Assembly: GCA_903919985.1 (NCBI GenBank)
Contig: CAIXKG010000170.1
Coordinates: 1-37,202 of the forward strand
DNA from: an uncultured Opitutia bacterium
Lineage (GTDB): Bacteria > Verrucomicrobiota > Verrucomicrobiia > Opitutales > Opitutaceae
Direction: 5' to 3'
Length of the DNA stretch: 37,202 bases
This document shows positions 34,262 to 37,202 of this stretch, piece after piece; within the stretch, counting starts at the first letter, position 1; every line of letters starts with the position of its first letter. The translations under genes and the position numbers were made by a program. The notes beneath the pieces were generated by a model. The model had not been told where the DNA came from. It did not search any database and saw nothing but the letters and a program-made list of their open reading frames with translations.

Positions 34262-35863
34262 ATGAATAAACCGGACTCCGCCGCGCCGGCTCATTTTCTA
34301 GCGAACAAGAGCAAAATCAAACTGTTCGGCCTCACGCTGGACGACTGCATCAAGGTTTTTTTCGGCGGCAACGCGGTGATCTCAATTGTGGTGCTCGCCC
34401 TGATCACCTATTTCTTGTTTCGCGAAGGCGCCGGGTTTTTCGGGCAGAACCGGCAGAACATTCTCGTCTACCGTCAGGCGGGCCTGGAATACGTGGACTT
34501 CATTCGCGCCGAGGTGAAGGACCACATGGCGCTCACGCGCTATTTGTCCGACATCCGGTTGCGGCAATATGTTTATCTGACGGCCGAGAAGAAGCTTTCC
34601 GCCGAGGACGCGAATGCCGCGTTGGCGGGCTTCGATACTTTTGCGGAACAGTATGACGGAACGGTGGTGCCGGTTCGCCGCCTGCTTTCAGAGCTCACGG
34701 AACTCGCGACCGCCATCAAAGAGAAATTCGCCAACAACGAGAACAAGGTGCAGGAGAGCCTCCAATTGCTCGCGCAAAACCGGGCGAGTGACGCGGGCAA
34801 AGTGGCCATTCAGGCCGTCAATTTCGCAGAGGAATTAAAGCCGATCGTCGGAACTCTCCCGGCGTTTAAAGCGCTGAACGCCGAGTTCGCGACCAAGCTG
34901 AACGAGGTCCTCGCGGCTGCGCCCTCGCTGTCCGGGCCGGGATTAGGGGCGCGGATGGATCGGTTCAAAGAGCTGACCCGCGACTACGTGAAGACCTTTT
35001 CCGCGGTGGAGAGAGATCTCACGGACTGGGATTTCCGCCGGGAGGTCCCGATGCGTCAGTCAGTCGCCGGATTTTTCCTTGGCCGTGAATGGCAGACGGC
35101 GAGTTCCTGGCAGGACTGGTACGGCATCCTCCCGCTTTTTGTCGGCTCGCTGATGGTGTCGTGCGTGGCTTTGCTCATTGCCGTGCCGCTCGGGGTGGGG
35201 GCGGCGATATATGTGAACCAGATCGCTTCGAAGTCGGAGCAAAGTTTTATCAAGCCCTCCATTGAGTTCATCTCCGCGTTTCCATCGGTCGTGCTCGGAT
35301 TTTTCGGAATTGCGGTGCTCGGGCAGGGTCTGCGCGCGGCGTCCCAAATCTCGTGGCTGTCCTGGATCCCCGGCTTTCCCTATTCGGAGCGCCTGAACAT
35401 TCTCACCGCGGGCTGCCTGCTCGCGCTGCTCGCGGTCCCGACGATTTTCACACTGGCGGAGGACGCGCTGAACAACGTGCCGCGGGCGTTCAAGGAAGCT
35501 TCGTATGCCCTCGGTGCGACCCGGCTGCAGACGGTGATCAAGATCATCGTGCCGGCGTCGCTGTCCGGCATTATTTCCGCTATTTTGCTCGGGCTTGGGC
35601 GGGTGATCGGCGAAACGATGGTCGTGCTGCTTTGCGCCGGCAACCGGATCGCGATTCCCGATTTCACGGCCGGACTCGCCGTCGTCACGCAGCCGGTCCA
35701 CACGATGACCGGCATCATCGCACAGGAAATGGGCGAAGTGGTGCAGGGCAGCATTCACTACCGCGCGCTGTTCATGATCGGGATCGCGTTGTTCTTCCTT
35801 TCGCTCGGCATCAACTACGTCGCGCAGGGTGTGGTGCGTCGCTATCGTATTTCCATTGGCTGA
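34262..35863 (+). CDS. pstC: phosphate ABC transporter permease PstC with large periplasmic insertion
   Basis: This is a 533-residue permease, against about 300-320 in most PstC proteins. The first membrane helix is at about 36-53. A hydrophilic, mainly helical stretch of about 225 residues (61-285, with segments such as [20 protein letters not shown] and [18 protein letters not shown]) then precedes the normal transmembrane core. The core carries the ABC-permease coupling (EAA) motif [20 protein letters not shown] at 412-431, and [14 protein letters not shown] after it. The protein forms the membrane channel with PstA and is energised by PstB. The insertion would face the periplasm if the core topology is conserved; it could dock PstS or sense a signal, which is inference. 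The stop is four bases before the pstA ATG. Confidence 0.93.
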   Translation: MNKPDSAAPAHFLANKSKIKLFGLTLDDCIKVFFGGNAVISIVVLALITYFLFREGAGFFGQNRQNILVYRQAGLEYVDFIRAEVKDHMALTRYLSDIRLRQYVYLTAEKKLSAEDANAALAGFDTFAEQYDGTVVPVRRLLSELTELATAIKEKFANNENKVQESLQLLAQNRASDAGKVAIQAVNFAEELKPIVGTLPAFKALNAEFATKLNEVLAAAPSLSGPGLGARMDRFKELTRDYVKTFSAVERDLTDWDFRREVPMRQSVAGFFLGREWQTASSWQDWYGILPLFVGSLMVSCVALLIAVPLGVGAAIYVNQIASKSEQSFIKPSIEFISAFPSVVLGFFGIAVLGQGLRAASQISWLSWIPGFPYSERLNILTAGCLLALLAVPTIFTLAEDALNNVPRAFKEASYALGATRLQTVIKIIVPASLSGIISAILLGLGRVIGETMVVLLCAGNRIAIPDFTAGLAVVTQPVHTMTGIIAQEMGEVVQGSIHYRALFMIGIALFFLSLGINYVAQGVVRRYRISIG

Positions 35864-35867
35864 GCGC

Positions 35868-36920
35868 ATGAATCCCGCCACTTCGACCGCCCACGATTTT
35901 GTGACCAAGCCGTCCGCGGCCCGGAGCTGGGAGCGCGTGCTGTTCTGGCTGTTCCGCGGCGCGACTTACTTCGTGCTGCTGTGCGGCGCCGCGGTGCTTT
36001 TCACGATCGTGTTCCGCGGCGCTCCGATCCTGTTCAAAAAGGAAGCCCCGTTCATCAACACCACGTTCCTGACTTCGGCCCCCGAATCGCTCCACGTGTT
36101 TGAATACGAAGGCAAGAAAATGGAGCTCGGCGATCGGGACTACCGTGCCTTCCTCGAGCGTAACCCGGCGGTCGCCACGGTGAAATCCGAGAGCTACGTC
36201 TACTCGGCGGGCGGTATTTTTCCGGCGATCGTTGGCACCGTACTGTTGGTGATTGGCTCGATGACGATCGCGTTGCTCCTGGGCGTGGCCGCGGCGATCT
36301 ACCTGAGCGAATACGCCCGTGACGGAAAATTCATCCGGTTCATCCGCCTGGCGATTCTCAACCTCGCGGGCGTGCCCTCAATCGTCTTCGGGCTTTTCGG
36401 CTTCGGCATGTTCGTGATTTTCTTTGGCTGGAACGTCTCGCTCCTTGCCGGCTGGTTCACGCTCGCGTTCATGGTCCTGCCCGTGGTGATCACCGCCTCG
36501 GAGGAATCACTCAAGGCGGTGCCCAAGGGGTTTCGGGAGGGTTCGCTCGCCCTTGGCGCGACCAAGTGGCAGACGATCCGCAAGAACGTCCTGCCCTACG
36601 CATTGCCCGGCATCCTCACGTCGTCCATTCTTGGCATCGCACGCGTCGCCGGCGAGACGGCACCGATCATGTTCACCGCCGCCTACGTGGTGCGGGACAA
36701 ACTGCCGTGGGAAGGCCTCACCTCAGTGAACGATTTCTTTTTCCAGGGCGTGATGGCGCTGCCTTACCACATTTACGTCGTGAGCTCGAAGATCCCGCAG
36801 AACGAGTACACGGAGCGCGTCCAATACGGGACCGCGTTTGTCTTTTTGATGATCGTCGCGCTCATCGCCACCGCCTCCATCGTGCTCCGCAACCAGCTTC
36901 GCAATCGCTACAAATGGTGA
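35868..36920 (+). CDS. pstA: phosphate ABC transporter permease PstA
   Basis: This is a 350-residue permease. The first helix is at about 30-50, followed by a periplasmic loop of about 60 residues (57-115), longer than usual. The core then carries the EAA motif [20 protein letters not shown] (224-243), and [15 protein letters not shown] is typical of PstA. I chose the ATG at 35868; the frame opens earlier at 35829, but that lies inside pstC. It pairs with PstC to form the phosphate channel. Confidence 0.95.
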   Translation: MNPATSTAHDFVTKPSAARSWERVLFWLFRGATYFVLLCGAAVLFTIVFRGAPILFKKEAPFINTTFLTSAPESLHVFEYEGKKMELGDRDYRAFLERNPAVATVKSESYVYSAGGIFPAIVGTVLLVIGSMTIALLLGVAAAIYLSEYARDGKFIRFIRLAILNLAGVPSIVFGLFGFGMFVIFFGWNVSLLAGWFTLAFMVLPVVITASEESLKAVPKGFREGSLALGATKWQTIRKNVLPYALPGILTSSILGIARVAGETAPIMFTAAYVVRDKLPWEGLTSVNDFFFQGVMALPYHIYVVSSKIPQNEYTERVQYGTAFVFLMIVALIATASIVLRNQLRNRYKW

Positions 36921-36944
36921 CCGCCCGGGTTGCCTCCGCCGTCA

Positions 36945-37101
36945 ATGACCGCCACTTCTTCTAAAATGGATATCAGGACATCCACGCTGCCGCCCGCCGC
37001 CGGCTCCACCGTTGCGCCCGCCCCGGTCGCGTCGGCCCCTGCTGCGCGGGAAGCGTTGGTCGGCGAAACCTTGATCGACATCGACCACGTCGATTTACGG
37101 A
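36945..37101 (+). CDS. pstB: phosphate ABC transporter ATP-binding protein PstB, N-terminal fragment
   Basis: Only the first ~50 residues are present. An Ala/Pro-rich leader is followed by ETLIDIDHVDL, the first β-strand of a PstB-type ATPase, just before where the YG-x-ALK region and Walker A would follow. Instead the sequence changes to AT-rich DNA encoding another protein, and the frame runs into a stop at 37134-37136. ATGs at 36945 and 36966 are both possible starts, and the frame opens at a TTG at 36930. Position right after pstA supports the call. The break is best explained as a contig-end chimera and not as a real pseudogene. Confidence 0.65.
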
Positions 37102-37202
37102 TTTACCATGGCTTTGTCACAAGAATTAGCCTTTAAAGGCGTCACAGTGAATACCGTATCTCCTGGCTATATTGGCACTGATATGGTTAAAGCTATTCGT
37201 GA
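37093..37202 (+). CDS. phaB: fragment of acetoacetyl-CoA reductase (PhaB-type SDR), foreign to this locus
   Basis: Read from 37099 in the frame GGA-TTT-ACC, the last 104 bases give GFTMALSQELAFKG, then VTVNTVSPGYIGTDMVKAIR. This matches the conserved segment after the active-site YxxxK of NADPH-dependent acetoacetyl-CoA reductases (polyhydroxybutyrate synthesis). There is no start or stop; the piece is internal. Codon use (TTG, TTA, AAA, GTA, ATT, GCT) is AT-rich, unlike the rest of the window. It overlaps the end of pstB in a short ambiguous zone (about 37091-37112). Confidence 0.8.
   Translation, partial: MYGFTMALSQELAFKGVTVNTVSPGYIGTDMVKAIR

Noticed and set aside
36945-37136. pstB as a genuine pseudogene truncated by frameshift
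   Set aside because: The following bases are not degraded pstB; they encode conserved PhaB residues with different base composition, which fits a chimera better.

Overview
The window is GC-rich and has the gene content of a Gram-negative verrucomicrobium, most likely of the Opitutaceae. This placement is inferred from protein style: tandem C-terminal 'RLIN-S-V…GPSL-FGVGG' modules on an exported protein, a verrucomicrobial PstS-like protein and an Opitutaceae-type SNF2 helicase. There is no rRNA or other marker gene to confirm it. No tRNA, rRNA, CRISPR array or insertion sequence was seen.

Layout. (1) Positions 1-341 hold no gene, only a REP-like palindrome. (2) Positions 342-4765, minus strand, are a four-gene operon read from right to left: GT4 glycosyltransferase, MGDG-synthase-like glycosyltransferase, diacylglycerol kinase, and a PlcP/LpxH-type metallophosphoesterase. 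It looks like a glycolipid membrane-remodelling operon. (3) Positions 4942-7641 encode an SNF2-family helicase, followed by a REP-like element and a terminator. (4) Positions 7806-10039 hold a PTS EIIA domain protein translationally coupled to a ClC chloride transporter with CBS domains. (5) Positions 10309-13414 encode a PstS-like exported protein and an Ig-like exported protein, closed by a terminator. (6) From about 13470 to 31874 lies an operon of about 18 kb: a TpsB (FhaC/ShlB) transporter, an ExbB channel fused to DUF2341 and LamG-like domains, ExbD, TonB, a putative porin, a coiled-coil exported protein, and a 3742-residue filamentous-haemagglutinin TpsA with a DUF3739-like C-terminus. 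(7) Positions 31996 to the end hold a second porin, pstS, a terminator, pstC, pstA and the start of pstB.

Unifying theme. Three promoter regions share one grammar: tandem 7-bp Pho-box-like units at exactly 11-bp spacing, then 8 bp, then a -10-like hexamer. They lie before the glycolipid operon (minus strand, 4854-4811), before the PstS-like gene (10178-10231) and before the porin-pst operon (31912-31954). I infer that the window is largely a phosphate-starvation island. It would release phosphate from phospholipids and replace them with glycolipids, import phosphate by a porin and Pst, and possibly deploy a TonB-linked two-partner secretion system at the surface.

The last ~100 bases are AT-rich and encode a piece of an acetoacetyl-CoA reductase (PhaB) in place of the rest of pstB. 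This is most likely a chimeric contig end and should not be read as host biology.
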